64,000 nucleotides of DNA from Fasciola hepatica (Eukaryota; Platyhelminthes; Trematoda; Plagiorchiida; Fasciolidae): positions 1,550,001-1,614,000 of the forward strand of contig CANUEZ040000203.1 of assembly GCA_948099385.1 (NCBI GenBank), read 5' to 3'. The notes under the pieces were generated by a model. The model did no database searches, had not been told where the DNA came from, and saw only the letters and a program-made list of their open reading frames with translations. Made by a program: the position numbers and the translations under genes. Positions 13,201 to 27,735 of this stretch are shown here, piece by piece (positions within the stretch are counted from its first letter, which is position 1; every line of letters starts with the position of its first letter).

Positions 13201-16200
13201 TCCCAAATGAACAACCTACACAGCTTCCTTACTATGCATGCAATTGATTAGTAGTACGAGATTAGATTAGATTAGATTAGAATAGATTTGTATAATATGA
13301 TTGATCATGCAGCTTGAACGCTCAACTGAGCATTGAAATCCATGGAAGCACTGTACAGCTGTTTCATCCTCTAAGGGACTCGACTCATCAGCAGTGCACA
13401 TCGACCGAGCAACCACGGGCACTCCAACAACCGGTGAACCATTGTGAATCGAACAACTTAACAACACAAGACTATCCGGGATGGCTATCAACGCTTTGTT
13501 CAACATCTACACTACATCATATATAGCACCCTTCCCAAACTCGCTTCAAATTTGAATGGTAAGAACCAGCTTCGCGCACACCGATCGACTCCTATGATGG
13601 ATGACTTCTCTGTAGGGGCCTAAGTACAACCAACGCATTCCCAAATGAAAAACCTACACAGCTTCCTTACTATGCATGCAATTTATTAGTAGTACGAGAT
13701 AAGTTCAGATTAGATTAGATTTGTATAATATGATTGATCATGCAGCTTGAACGCTCAACTGAGCATTGAAATCCATGGAAGCACTGTACAGCTGTTTCAT
13801 CCTCTAAGGGACTCGACTCATCAGCAGTGCACATCGACCGAGCCCCCACGGGCATTCCAACAACCGGTGAACCATTGTGAATCGAACAACTTAACAAGAC
13901 AAGGCTATCCGGGATGGCTATCAACGCTTTGTTCAACATCTACACTACATGATATAGCACCCTTCCCAAACTCGCTTCAAATTTGAATGGTAAGAATCAG
14001 CTTCGCGCACACCGATCGACTCCTACGATGGATGACTTCTCTGTAGGGGCCTAAGTACAACCAACGCATTCACAAATGAACAACCTACACAGCTTCCTTA
14101 CTATGCATACAATTGATTAGTAGTACGAGATTAGATTAGATCAGATTAGATTTGTATAATATGATTGATCATGCAGCTTGAACGCTCAACTGAGCATTGA
14201 AATCCATGGAAGCACTGTACAGCTGTTTCATCCTCTAAGGGACTCGACTCATCAGCAGTGCACATCGACCGAGCAACCACGGGCACTCCAACAACCGGTG
14301 AACCATTGTGAATCGAACAACTTAACAACACCGGGCTATCCGGGATGGCTCTCAACGCTTTGTTCAACATCTACACTACATGACATAGCACCCTTCCCAA
14401 ACTCGCTTCAAATTTGAATGGTAAGAACCAGCTTCGCGCACACCGATCGACTCGTATGATGGATGACTTCTCTGTAGGGGCTGAGTACAAACAACGCATT
14501 CCCAAATGAACAACCTACACAGCTTCCTTACTATGCATGCAATTTATTAGTAGTACGAGATAAGTTCAGATTAGATTAGATTTGTATAATATGATTGATC
14601 ATGCAGCTTGAACGCTCAACTGAGCATTGAAATCCATGGAAGCACTGTACAGCTGTTTCATCCTCTAAGGGACTCGACTCATCAGCAGTGCACATCGACC
14701 GAGCCCCCACGGGCACTCCAACAACCGGTGAACCATTGTGAATCGAACAACTTAACAACACCGGGCTATCCGGGATGGCTCTCAACGCTTTGTTCAACAT
14801 CTACACTACATGATATAGCACCCTTCCCAAACTCGCTTCAAATTTGAATGGTAAGAATCAGCTTCGCGCACACCGATCGACTCCTATGATGGATGACTTC
14901 TCTGTAGGGGCCTAAGTACAACCAACGCATTCCCAAATGAACAACCTACACAGCTCCCCTACTATGCATGCAATTGATTAGTAGTACGAGATAAGTTCAG
15001 ATTAGATTAGATTTGTATAATATGATTGATCATGCAACTTGAACGCTCAACTGAGCATTGAAATCCATGGAAGCACTGTACAGCTGTTTCATCCTCTAAG
15101 GGACTCGACTCATCAGCAGTGCACATCGACCGAGCCCCGACGGGCATTTCAACAACCGGTGAACCATTGTGAATCGAACAACTCAACAACACATGGCTAT
15201 CCGGGATGGCTATCAACGCTTTGTTCAACATCTACACTACATCATATATAGCACCCTTCCCAAACTCGCTTCAAATTTGAATGGTAAGAACCAGCTTCGC
15301 GCACACCGATCGACTCCTATGATGGATGACATCTCTGTAGGGGCCTAAGTACAACCAACGCATTCACAAATGAACAACCTACACAGCTTCCTTACTATGC
15401 ATACAATTGATTAGTAGTACGAGATTAGATTAGATCAGATTAGATTTGTATAATATGATTGATCATGCAGCTTGAACGCTCAACTGAGCATTGAAATCCA
15501 TGGAAGCACTGTACAGCTGTTTCATCCTCTAAGGGACTCGACTCATCAGCAGTGCACATCGACCGAGCAACCACGGGCATTCCAACAACCGGTGAACCAT
15601 TGTGAATCGAACAACTTAACAACACAAGGCTACCCGGGATGGCTCTCAACGCTTTGTTCAACATCTACACTACATGACATAGCACCCTTCCCAAACTCGC
15701 TTCAAATTTGAATGGTAAGAACCAGCTTCGCGCACACCGATCGACTCCTATGATGGATGACTTCTCTGTAGGGGCCTCAGTACAACCAACGCATTCCCAA
15801 ATGAACAACCTACACAGCTTCCTTACTATGCATGCAATTGATTAGTAGTACGAGATTAGATCAGATTAGATTAGATTTGTATAATATGATTGATCATGCA
15901 GCTTGAACGCTCAACTGAGCATTGAAATCCATGGAAGCACTGTACAGCTGTTTCATCCTCTAAGGGACTCGACTCATCAGCAGTGCACATCGACCGAGCC
16001 CCCACGAGCACTCCAACAACCGGCGAACCATTGTGAATCGAACAACTTAACAACACAAGACTATCCGGGATGGCTATCAACGCTTTGTTCAACATCTACA
16101 CTACATGATATAGCACCCTTCCCAAACTCGCTTCAAATTTGAATGGTAAGAACTAGCTTCGCGCACACCGATCGACTCCTATGATGGATGACTTCTCTGT

Positions 16201-19200
16201 AGGGGCCTAAGTACAACCAACGCATTCCCAAATGAACAACCTACACAGCTTCCTTACTATGCATGCAATTGATTAGTAGTACGAGATAAATTCAGGTTAG
16301 ATTAGATTTGTATAATATGATTGATCATGCAGCTTGAACGCTCAACTGAGCATTGAAATCCATGGAAGCACTGTACAGCTGTTTCATCCTCTAAGGGACT
16401 CGACTCATCAGCAGTGCACATCGACCGAGCCCACACGGGCACTCCAACAACCGGTGAACCATTGTGAATCGAACAACTTAACAAGACAAGGCTATCCGGG
16501 ATGGCTATCAACGCTTTGTTCAACATCTACACTACATCATATAGCACCCTTCCCAAACTCGCTTCAAATTTGAATGGTAAGAATCAGCTTCGCGCACACC
16601 GATCGACTCCTATGATGGATGACTTCTCTGTAGGGGCCTAAGTACAACCAACGCATTCCCAAATGAACAACCTACACAGCTTCCTTACTATGCATGCAAT
16701 TGATTAGTAGTACGAGATAAGTTCAGATTAGATTAGATTTGTATAATATGATTGATCATGCAGCTTGAACGCTCAACTGAGCATTGAAATCCATGGAAGC
16801 ACTGTACAGCTGTTTCATCCTCTAAGGGACTCGACTCATCAGCAGTGCACATCGACCGAGCCCCCACGGGCATTCCAACAACCGGTGAACCATTGTGAAT
16901 CGAACAACTCAACGAAACCAGGCTATCCGGGATGGCTCTCAACGCTTTGTTCAACATCTACACTACATGATATAGCACCCTTCCCAAACTCGCTTCAAAT
17001 TTGAATGGTAAGAACCAGCTTCGCGCACACCGATCGACTCGTATGATGGATGACTTCTCTGTAGGGGCCTAAGTTCAACCAACGCATTCCCAAATGAACA
17101 ACCTACACAGCTTCCTTACTATGCATGCAATTGATTAGTAGTACGAGATTAGATTAGATTAGATTAGATTTGTATAATATGATTGATCATGCAGCTTGAA
17201 CGCTCAACTGAGCATTGAAATCCATCGAAGCACTGTACAGCTGTTTCATCCTCTAAGGGATTCGACTCATCAGCATTGCACATCGACCGAGCCCACACGG
17301 GCACTCCAACAACCGATGAACCATTGTGAATCGAACAACTCAACAACACAAGGCTATCCGGGATGGCTCTCAACGCTTTGTTCAACATCTACACTACATG
17401 ATATAGCACCCTTCCCAAACTCGCTTCAAATTTGAATGGTAAGAACCAGCTTCGCGCACACCGATCGACTCCTATGATGGATGACTTCTCTGTAGGGGCC
17501 TAAGTACAACCAACGCATTCCCAAATGAACAACCTACACAGCTTCCTTACTATGCATGCAATTGATTAGTAGTACGAGATTAGATTAGATTAGATTAGAT
17601 TTGTATAATATGATTGATCATGCAGCTTGAACGCTCAACTGAGCATTGAAATCCATGGAAGCACTGTACAGCTGTTTCATCCTCTAAGGGACTCGACTCA
17701 TCAGCAGTGCACATCGACCGAGCCCACACGGGCACTCCAACAACCGGTGAACCATTGTGAATCGAACAACTTAACAACACAAGGCTATCCGGGATGGCTA
17801 TCAACGCTTTGTTCAACATCTACACTACATGATATAGCACCCTTCCCAAACTCGCTTCAAATTTGAATGGTAAGAATCAGCTTCGCGCACACCGATCGAC
17901 TCCTATGATGGATGACTTCTCTGTAGGGGCCTAAGTACAACCAACGCATTCCCAAATGAACAACCTACACAGCTTCCTTACTATGCATGCAATTGATTAG
18001 TAGTACGAGATTAGATTAGATTAGATTAGATTTGTATAATATGATTGATCATGCAGCTTGAACGCTCAACTGAGCATTGAAATCCATGGAAGCACTGTAC
18101 AGCTGTTTCATCCTCTAAGGGACTCGACTCATCAGCAGTGCACATCGACCGAGCCCCCACGGGCATTCCAACAACCGGTGAACCATTGTGAATCGAACAA
18201 CTCAACGAAACAAGGCTATCCGGGATGGCTCTCATCGCTTTGTTCAACATCTACACTACATGATATAGCACCCTTCCCAAACTCGCTTCAAATTTGAATG
18301 GTAAGAACCAGCTTCGCGCACACCGATCGACTCCAATGATGGATGACTTCTCTGTAGGGGCCTAAGTTCAACCAACGCATTCCCAAATGAACAACCTACA
18401 CAGCTTCCTTACTATGCATGCAATTGATTAGTAGTACGAGATAAATTCAGGTTAGATTAGATTTGTATAATATGATTGATCATGCAGCTTGAACGCTCAA
18501 CTGAGCATTGAAATCCATGGAAGCACTGTACAGCTGTTTCATCCTCTAAGGGACTCGACTCATCAGCAGTGCACATCGACCGAGCCCACACGGGCACTCC
18601 AACAACCGGTGAACCATTGTGAATCGAACAACTCAACAACACAAGGCTATCCGGGATGGCTATCAACGCTTTGTTCAACATCTACACTACATGATATAGC
18701 ACCCTTCCCAAACTCGCTTCAAATTTGAATGGTAAGAACCAGCTCCGCGCACACCGATCGACTCCTATGATGGATGACTTCTCTGTAGGGGCCTAAGTAC
18801 AACCAACGCATTCCCAAATGAACAACCTACACAGCTTCCTTACTATGCATGCAATTGATTAGTAGTACGAGATTAGATTAGATTAGATAAGATTAGATTT
18901 GTATAATATGATTGATCATGCAGCTTGAACGCTCAACTGAGCATTGAAATCCATGGAAGCACTGTACAGCTGTTTCATCCTCTAAGGGACTCGACTCATC
19001 AGCAGTGCACATCGACCGAGCCCCCACGGGCACTCCAACAACCGGTGAACCATTGTGAATCGAACAACTTAACAACACAAGGCTATCCGGGATGGCTATC
19101 AACGCTTTGTTCAACATCTACACTACATGATATAGCACCCTTCCCAAACTCGCTTCAAATTTGAATGGTAAGAACCAGCTTCGCGCACACCGATCGACTC

Positions 19201-20217
19201 CAATGATGGATGACTTCACTGTAGGGGCCTAAGTTCAACCAACGCATTCACAAATGAACAACCTACACAGCTTCCTTACTATGCATGCAATTGATTAGTA
19301 GTACGAGATGAGATTAGATTAGATTAGATTTGTATAATATGATTGATCATGCAGCTTGAACGCTCAACTGAGCATTGAAATCCATGGAAGCACTGTACAG
19401 CTGTTTCATCCTCTAAGGGACTCGACTCATCAGCAGTGCACATCGACCGAGCCCACACGGGCACTCCAACAACCGGTGAACCATTGTGAATCGAACAACT
19501 TAACAACACAAGGCTATCCGGGATGGCTCTCAACGCTTTGTTCAACATCTACACTACATGATATAGCACCCTTCCCAAACTCGCTTCAAATTTGAATGGT
19601 AAGAACCAGCTTCGCGCACACCGATCGACTCGTATGATGGATGACTTCTCTGTAGGGGCCTAAGTACAACCAACGCATTCCCAAATGAACAACCTACACA
19701 GCTTCCTTACTATGCATGCAATTGATTAGTAGTAGGAGATAAGTTCAGATTAGATTAGATTTGTATAATATGATTGATCATGCAGCTTGAACGCTCAACT
19801 GAGCATTGAAATCCATGGAAGCACTGTACAGCTGTTTCATCCTCTAAGGGACTCGACTCATCAGCAGTGCACATCGACCGAGCAACCACAGGCACTCCAA
19901 CAACCGGTGAACCATTGTGAATCGAACAACTTAACAACACAAGGCTATCCGGGATGGCTATCAACGCTTTGTTCAACATCTACACTACATGACATAGCAC
20001 CCTTCCCAAACTCGCTTCAAATTTGAATGGTAAGAACCAGCTTCGCGCACACCGATCGACTCCTATGATGGATGACTTCTCTGTAGGGGCCTAAGTACAA
20101 CCAACGCATTCCCAAATGAACAACCTACACAGCTTCCTTACTATGCATGCAATTGATTAGTAGTACGAGATTAGATTAGATTAGATTAGATTTGTATAAT
20201 ATGATTGATCATGCAGC
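10284..20217. repeat. Satellite monomers 24-46
   Basis: Monomer starts: 10284, 10715, 11146, 11578, 12009, 12445, 12878, 13314, 13747, 14178, 14608, 15039, 15472, 15903, 16334, 16765, 17196, 17627, 18058, 18489, 18925, 19356, 19787. The GAGCAACCACGG and GAGCCCACACGG types alternate with GAGCCCCCACGG in no fixed order. Trimer-spaced marks occur: ATGCATACAATTG before and CATGACATAGC inside 14178 and 15472, and CTCAACGAAAC in 16765 and 18058. Monomer 11146 carries a double hit in the hammerhead core. Monomers 11146 and 14178 share GGGGCTGAGTACAAACAACG followed by AATTTATTAG, a seven-monomer spacing. Confidence 0.96.
12009..13746. repeat. Tandem dimer duplication, offset 869 bp
   Basis: Monomers 12009 and 12445 are repeated as 12878 and 13314. 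Both first members carry CCATTGCGAATCG and CAAATCAAC; both second members carry the pentamer variant TTAGAATAGATTTG and ACAAGACTATCC. The rare GCGCAGACCGATCG appears in 12445 and 12878, that is on either side of the duplication junction, indicating later exchange between neighbours. The hammerhead core is intact in all four. Confidence 0.88.
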
Positions 20218-23200
20218 TTGAACGCTCAACTGAGCATTGAAATCCATGGAAGCACTGTACAGCTTTTTCATCATTGTACGGACTCGACTCATCAGCAGTG
20301 CACATCGACCGAGCCCCCACGAGCACTCCAACAACCGGTGAACCATTGTGAATCGAACAACTTAACAACACAAGGCTATCCGGGATGGCTCTCAACGCTT
20401 TGTTCAACATCTACACTACATGATATAGCACCCTTCCCAAACTCGCTTCAAATTTGAATGGTAAGAACCAGCTTCGCGCACACCGATCGACTCCTATGAT
20501 GGATGACTTCACTGTAGGGGCCTGAGTTCAACCAACGCATTCACAAATGAACAACCTACACAGCTTCCTTACTATGCATGCAATTGATTAGTAGTACGAG
20601 ATTAGATTAGATTAGATTAGATTTGTATAATATGATTGATCATGCAGCTTGAACGCTCAACTGAGCATTGAAATCCATGGAAGCACTGTACAGCTGTTTC
20701 ATCCTCTAAGGGATTCGACTCATCAGCATTGCACATCGACCGAGCCCACACGGGCACTCCAACAGCCGATGAACCATTGTGAATCGAACAACTTAACAAC
20801 ACAAGGCTATCCGGGATGGCTCTCAACGATTTGTTCAACACCTACACTACATGATATAGCACCCTTCCCAAACTCGCTTTAAATTTGAATGGTAAGAACC
20901 AGCTTCGCGCACACCGATCGACTCCTATGATGGATGACTTCTGTGTAGGGGCCTCAGTACAACCACCGCATTCCCAAATGAACAACCTACACAGCTTCCT
21001 TACTATGCATGCAATTGATTAGTAGTACGAGATTAGATCAGATTAGATTAGATTTGTATAATATGATTGATCATGCAGCTTGAACGCTCAACTGAGCATT
21101 GAAATCAATGGAAGCACTGTACAGCTGTTTCATCCTCTAAGGGACTCGACTCATCAGCAGTGCACATCGACCGAGCAACCACGGGCACTCCAACAACCGG
21201 TGAACCATTGTGAATCGAACAACCTAACAACACAAGGCTATCCGGGATGGCTCTCAACGCTTTGTTCAACATCTACACTACATGATATAGCACCGTTCCC
21301 AATCTCGCTTCCAATTTGAATGGTTAGAACCAGCTTCGCGCACACCGATCGACTCGTATGATGGATGACTTCTCTGTAGGGGCCTAAGGACAACCAACGC
21401 ATTCCCAAATGAACAACCTACACAGCTTCCTTACTATGCATGCAATTGATTAGTAGTACGAGATTAGATTAGATTAGATTAGATTTGTATAATATGATTG
21501 ATCATGCAGCTTGAACGCTCAACTGAGCATTGAAATCCATGGAAGCACTGTACAGCTGTTTCATCCTCTAAGGGACTCGACTCATCAGCAGTGCACATCG
21601 ACCGAGCCCCCACGGGCACTCCAACAACCGGTGAACCATTGTGAATCGAACAACTTAACAAAACAAGGCTATCCGGGATGGCTATCAACGCTTTGTTCAA
21701 CATCTACACTACAACATATATAGCACCCTTCCCAAACTCGCTTCAAATTTGAATGGTAAGAACCAGCTTCGCGCACACCGATCCACTCCTATGATGGATG
21801 ACTTCTCTGTAGGGGCCTAAGTACAACCAACGCATTCCCAAATGAACAACCTACACAGCTTCCTTACTATGCATGCAATTGATTAGTAGTACGAGATTAG
21901 ATATGATTAGATTTGTATAATATGATTGATCATGCAACTTGAACGCTCAACTGAGCATTGAAATCCATGGAAGCACTGTACAGCTGTTTCATCCTCTAAG
22001 GGACTCGACTCATCAGCAGTGCACATCGACCGAGCCCCCACGGGCACTCCAACAACCGGTGAACCATTGTGAATCGAACAACTCAACAACACAAGGCTAT
22101 CCGGGATGGCCATCAACGCTTTGTTCAACATCTACACTACATGATATAGCACCCTTCCCAAACTCGCTTCAAATTTGAATGGTAAGAACCAGCTTCGCGC
22201 ACACCGATCGACTCCTATGATGGATGACTTCTCTGTAGGGGCCTAAGTACAACCAACGCATTCCCAAATGAACAACCTACACAGCTTCCTTACTATGCAT
22301 GCAATTGATTAGTAGTACGAGATAAATTCAGGTTAGATTAGATTTGTATAATATGATTGATCATGCAGCTTGAACGCTCAACTGAGCATTGAAATCCATG
22401 GAAGCACTGTACAGCTGTTTCATCCTCTAAGGGACTCGACTCATCAGCAGTGCACATCGACCGAGCCCACACGGGCACTCCAACAACCGGTGAACCATTG
22501 TGAATCGAACAACTTAACAACACAAGGCTATCCAGGATGGCTCTCAACGCTTTGTTCAACATCTACACTACATGATATAGCACCCTTCCCAAACTCGCTT
22601 CAGATTTGAATGGTAAGAACCAGCTTCGCGCACACCGATCGACTCCTATGATGGATGACTTCTCTGTAGGGGCCTAAGTACAACCAACGCATTCCCAAAT
22701 GAACAACCTACACAGCTTCCTTACTATGCATGCAATTGATTAGTAGTACGAGATAAATTCAGGTTGGATTAGATTTGTATAATATGATTGATCATGCAGC
22801 TTGAACGCTCAACTGAGCATTGAAATCCATGGAAGCACTGTACAGCTGTTTCATCCTCTAAGGGACTCGACTCATCAGCAGTGCACATCGACCGAGCCCC
22901 CACGGGCACTCCAACAACCGGTGAACCATTGTGAATCGAACAACTTAACAAAACAAGGCTATCCGGGATGGCTATCAACGCTTTGTTCAACATCTACACT
23001 ACATGATATAGCACCCTCCCCAAACTCGCTTCCAATTTGAATGGTTAGAACCAGCTTCGCGCACACCGATCGACTCCTATGATGGATGACTTCGCTGTAG
23101 GGACCTTAGTACAACCAACGCATTCACAAATGAACAACCTACACAGCTTCCTTACTATGCATGCAATTGATTAGTAGTACGAGATAAGTTCAGATTAGAT

Positions 23201-26200
23201 TAGATTTGTATAATATGATTGATCATGCAGCTTGAACGCTCAACTGAGCATTGAAATCCATGGAAGCACTGTACAGCTGTTTCATCCTCTAAGGGACTCG
23301 ACTCATCAGCAGTGCACATCGACCGAGCCCCCACGGGCACTCCAACAACCGGTGAACCATTGTGAATCGAACAACTTAACAACACAAGGCTATCCGGGAT
23401 GGCTATCAACGCTTTGTTCAATATCTACACTACATCATATATAGCAAAATTCCCAAACTCGCTTTAAATTTGGATGGTAAGAACCAGCTTCGCGCACACC
23501 GATCCACTCCTATGATGGATGACTTCTCTATAGGGGCCTAAGTACAACCAACGCATTCACAAATGAACAACCTACACAGCTTCCTTACTATGCATGCAAT
23601 TGATTAGTAGTACGAGATTAGATCAGATTAGATTAGATTTGTATAATATGATTGATCATGCAGCTTGAACGCTCAACTGAGCATTGAAATCCATGGAAGC
23701 ACTGTACAGCTGTTTCATCCTCTAAGGGACTCGACTCATCAGCACTGCACATCGACCGAGCCCCCACGGGCACTCCAACAACCGGTGAACCATTGTGAAT
23801 CGAACAACCTAACAACTCAAGCCTATCCTGGATGGCTCTCAACGCTTTGTTCAACATCTACACTACATGATATAGCACCCTTCCCAAACTCGCTTCAAAT
23901 TTGAATGGTAAGAACCAGCTTCGCGCACACCGATCCACTCCTATGATGGATGACTTCTCTGTAGGGGCCTAAGTACAACCAACGCATTCCCAAATGAACA
24001 ACCTACACAGCTTCCTTACTATGCATGCAATTGATTAGTAGTACGAGATAAGTTCAGATTAGATTAGATTTGTATAATATGATTGATCATGCAGCTTGAA
24101 CGCTCAACTGAGCATTGAAATCCATGGAAGCACTGTACAGCTGTTTCATCCTCTAAAGGACTCGACTCATCAGCAGTGCACATCGACCGAACAACCACGG
24201 GCACTCCAACAACCGGTGAACCATTGTGAATCGAACAACTTAACAAAACAAGGCTATCCGGGATGGCTATCAACGCTTTGTTCAACACCTACACTACATG
24301 ATATAGCACCCTTCCCAAACTCGCTTCAAATTTGAATGGTAAGAACCAGCTTCGCGCACACCGATCGACTAGTATGATGGATGATTTCTCTGTAGGGGCA
24401 TAAGTACAACCAACGCATTCCCCAATGAACAACCTACACAGCTTCCTTACTATGCATGCAATTGATTAGTAGTACGAGATTAGATCAGATTAGATTAGAT
24501 TTGTATAATATGATTGATCATGCAGCTTGAACGCTCATCTGAGCATTGAAATCCATGGAAGCACTGTACAGCTGTTTCATCCTCTAAGGGACTCGACTCA
24601 TCAGCAGTGCACATCGACCGAGCCCACACGGGCACTCCAACAACCGGTGAACCATTGTGAATCGAACAACTCAACAACACAAGGCTATCCGGGATGGCTA
24701 ACAACGCTTTGTTCAACATCTACACTACATGATATAGCACCCTTCCCAAACTCGCTTCAAATTTGAATGGTAAGAACCAGCTTCGCGCACACCGATCCAC
24801 TCCTATGATGGATGACTTCTCTGTAGGGGCCTAAGTACAACCAACGCATTCCCAAATGAACAACCTACACAGCTTCCTTACTATGCATGCAATTGATTAG
24901 TAGTAAGAGATTAGATTAGATTAGATTAGATTTGTATGATATGATTGATCATGCAGCTTGAACGCTCAACTGAGCATTGAAATCCATGGAAGCACTGTAC
25001 AGCTGTTTCATCCTCTAAGGGACTCGACTCATCAGCAGTGCACATCGACCGAGCCCCCACGGGCACTCCAACAACCGGTGAACCATTGTGAATCGAACAA
25101 CTTAACAACACAAGGCAATCCGGGATGGCTCTCAACGCTTTGTTCAACATCTACACTACATGATATAGCACCCTTCCCAAACTCGCTTCAAATTTGAATG
25201 GTAACAACCAGCTTCGCGCACACCGATCGACTCCTATGATGGATGACTTCTCTGTAGGGGCCTAAGTACAACCAACGCATTCCCAAATGAACAACCTACA
25301 CAGCTTCCTTACTATGCATGCAATTGATTAGTAGTACGAGATAAGTTCAGATTAGATTAGATTTGTATAATATGATTGATCATGCAGCTTGAACGCTCAA
25401 CTGAACATTGAAATCCATGGAAGCACTGTACAGCTGTTTCATCCTCTAAGGGACTCGACTCATCAGCAGTGCACATCGACCGAGCCCCCACGGGCACTCC
25501 AACAACCGGTGAACCATTGTGAATCGAACAACTTAACAACACAAGGCTATCCGGGATGGCTCTCAACGCTTTGTTCAACATCTACACTACATGATATAGC
25601 ACCCTTCCCAAACTCGCTTCAGATTTGAATGGTTAGAACCAGCTTCGCGCACACCGATCGACTCCTATGATGGATGACTTCTCTGTAGGGGCGTAAGGAC
25701 AACCAACGCATTCACAAATGAACAACCTACACAGCTTCCCAACTATGCATGCAATTGATTAGTAGTAGGAGATAAGTTCAGATTAGATTAGATTTGTATA
25801 ATATGATTGATCATGCAGCTTGAACGCTCAACTGAGCATTGAAATCCATGGAAGCACTGTACAGCTGTTTCATCCTCCAAGGGACTCGACTCATCAGCAG
25901 TGCACATCGACCGAGCCCACACGGGCACTCCAACAACCGGTGAACCATTGTGAATCGAACAACTCAACAACACAAGGCTATCCGGGATGGCTCTCAACGC
26001 TTTGTTCAACATCTACTTTACATGATATAGCGCCGTTCCCAAACTCGCTTTAAATTTGAATGGTAAGAACCTGCTTCGCGCACACCGATCGACTCCTATG
26101 ATGGATGACTTCTCTGTAGGGGCCTAAGTACAACCAACGCATTCACAAATGAACAACCTACACAGCTTCCTTACTATGCATGCAATTGATTAGTAGTACG

Positions 26201-27568
26201 AGATAAGTTCAGATTAGATTAGATTTGTATAATATGATTGATCATGCAGCTTGAACGCTCAACTGAGCATTGAAATCCATGGAAGCACTGTACAGCTGTT
26301 TCATCCTCTAAGGGACTCGACTCATCCGTAGTGCACATCGACCGAGCCCCCACGGGCACTCCAACAACCGGTGAACCATTGTGAATCGAACCACCTAACA
26401 ACACAAGGCTATCCGGGATGGCTATCAACGCTTTGTTCAACATCTACACTACATCATATAGCACCCTTCCCAAACTCGCTTTAAATTTGAATGGTAAGAA
26501 CCAGTTTCGCGCACACCGATCCACTCCTATGATGGATGACTTCTCTGTAGGGGCCTAAGTACAACCAACGCATTCCCAAATGAACAACCTACACAGCTTC
26601 CTTACTATGCATGCAATTGATTAGTAGTACGAGATAAGTTCAGATTAGATTAGATTTGTATAATATGATTGATCATGCAGCTTGAACGCTCAACTGAGCA
26701 TTGAAATCCATGGAAGCACTGTACAGCTGTTTCATCCTCTAAGGGACTCGACTCATCAGCAGTGCACATCGACCGAGCCCCCACGGGCACTCCAACAACC
26801 GGTGAACCATTGTGAATCGAACAACTTAACAAAACAAGGCTATCCGGGATGGCTCTCAACGCTTTGTTCAACATCTACACTACATCATATATAGCACCCT
26901 TCCCAAACTCGCTTCAAATTTGAATGGTAAGAACCAGCTTCGCGCACACCGATCGACTCCTATGATGGATGACTTCTCTGTAGGGGCCTAAGTACAACCA
27001 ACGCATTCCCAAATGAACAACCTACACAGCTTCCCAACTATGCATGCAATTGATTAGTAGTACGAGATTAGATAAGTTCAGATTATATTTGTACAATATG
27101 ATTGATCATGCAGCTTGAACGCTCAACTGAGCATTGAAATCCATGGAAGCACTGTACAGCTGTCTCATCCTTGTTCGGACTCGACTCATCAGCAGTGCAC
27201 ATCAACCGCGCAACCACGGGCACTCCAACAACCGGTGAACCATTGTGAATCGAACAACTTAACAAAACAAGGCTATCCGGGATGGCTCTCAACGCTTTGT
27301 TCAACATCTACACTACATGATATAGCACCGTTCCCAAACTCGCTTTAAATTTGAATGGTAAGAACCAGCTTCGCGCACACCGATCGACTCCTATGATGGA
27401 TGACTTCTCTGTAGGGGCCTAAGTACAACCAACGCATTCACAAATGAACAACCTACACAGCTTCCTTACTATGCATGCAATTGATTAGTAGTACGAGATA
27501 AGTTCAGATTAGATTAGATTTGTATAATATGATTGATCATGCAGCTTGAACGCTCAACTGAGCATTGA

Positions 27569-27638
27569 AATCCATGGAAGCACTGTACAGCTGTTTCATC
27601 CTCTAAGGGACTCGACTCATCAGCAGTGCACATCGACC
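27569..27638 (-). ncRNA. Hammerhead ribozyme, prototype copy
   Basis: This consensus copy shows the parts in minus-strand order. Stem I strand GCACTG is at 27629-27624; core C3-A9 CTGATGA at 27623-27617; stem-loop II at 27616-27598; core G12-A14 GAA at 27597-27595; stem III ACAGCTGT at 27594-27587; H17 is A at 27586; predicted cleavage lies between 27586 and 27585; stem I strand CAGTGC is at 27585-27580. The six inner stem I pairs are perfect. An outer helix GGTCGAT with ATGGATT (one G-G mismatch) can close after a GU/UUCC internal loop, the position where natural type I hammerheads carry the loop that contacts loop II. The cleavage triplet is GUA, which hammerheads accept. Stem III within one molecule is only A-U and C-G closed by an AGCU loop. 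Stem II is either GUC with GAU around a 13-nt loop, or GUCC with GGAU after a 5-nt insertion. Cleavage has not been tested. Confidence 0.88.
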
Positions 27639-27676
27639 GAGCCCCCACGGGCACTCCAACAACCGGTGAACCATTG

Positions 27677-27687
27677 TGAATCGAACA
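27677..27687 (-). promoter_or_regulatory. RNA polymerase III B-box-like motif (prototype)
   Basis: The minus strand reads TGTTCGATTCA. Its inner nine bases GTTCGATTC match the tRNA B box GGTTCGANTCC exactly; the two outer bases differ. It lies at s+131 to s+141, 38 nt before the 5' end of the extended hammerhead on the same strand. It is conserved in nearly all monomers; 42250, 43553 and 44415 carry GAATTGAAC and 62146 carries GAATCAAAC on the plus strand, each changing the central CG. Schistosome satellites with hammerheads are described as SINE-like with an internal Pol III promoter, which makes this arrangement plausible. Promoter activity is inferred. Confidence 0.5.
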
Positions 27688-27735
27688 ACTTAACAACACA
27701 AGGCTATCCGGGATGGCTCTCAACGCTTTGTTCAA

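Noticed and set aside
27695..27712. CENP-B box
   Set aside because: ACAAGGCTATCCGGGA on the plus strand fits only the A-NN-CGGG-A half of the box; the TTCG half is ACAA. No other site in the monomer fits better on either strand.
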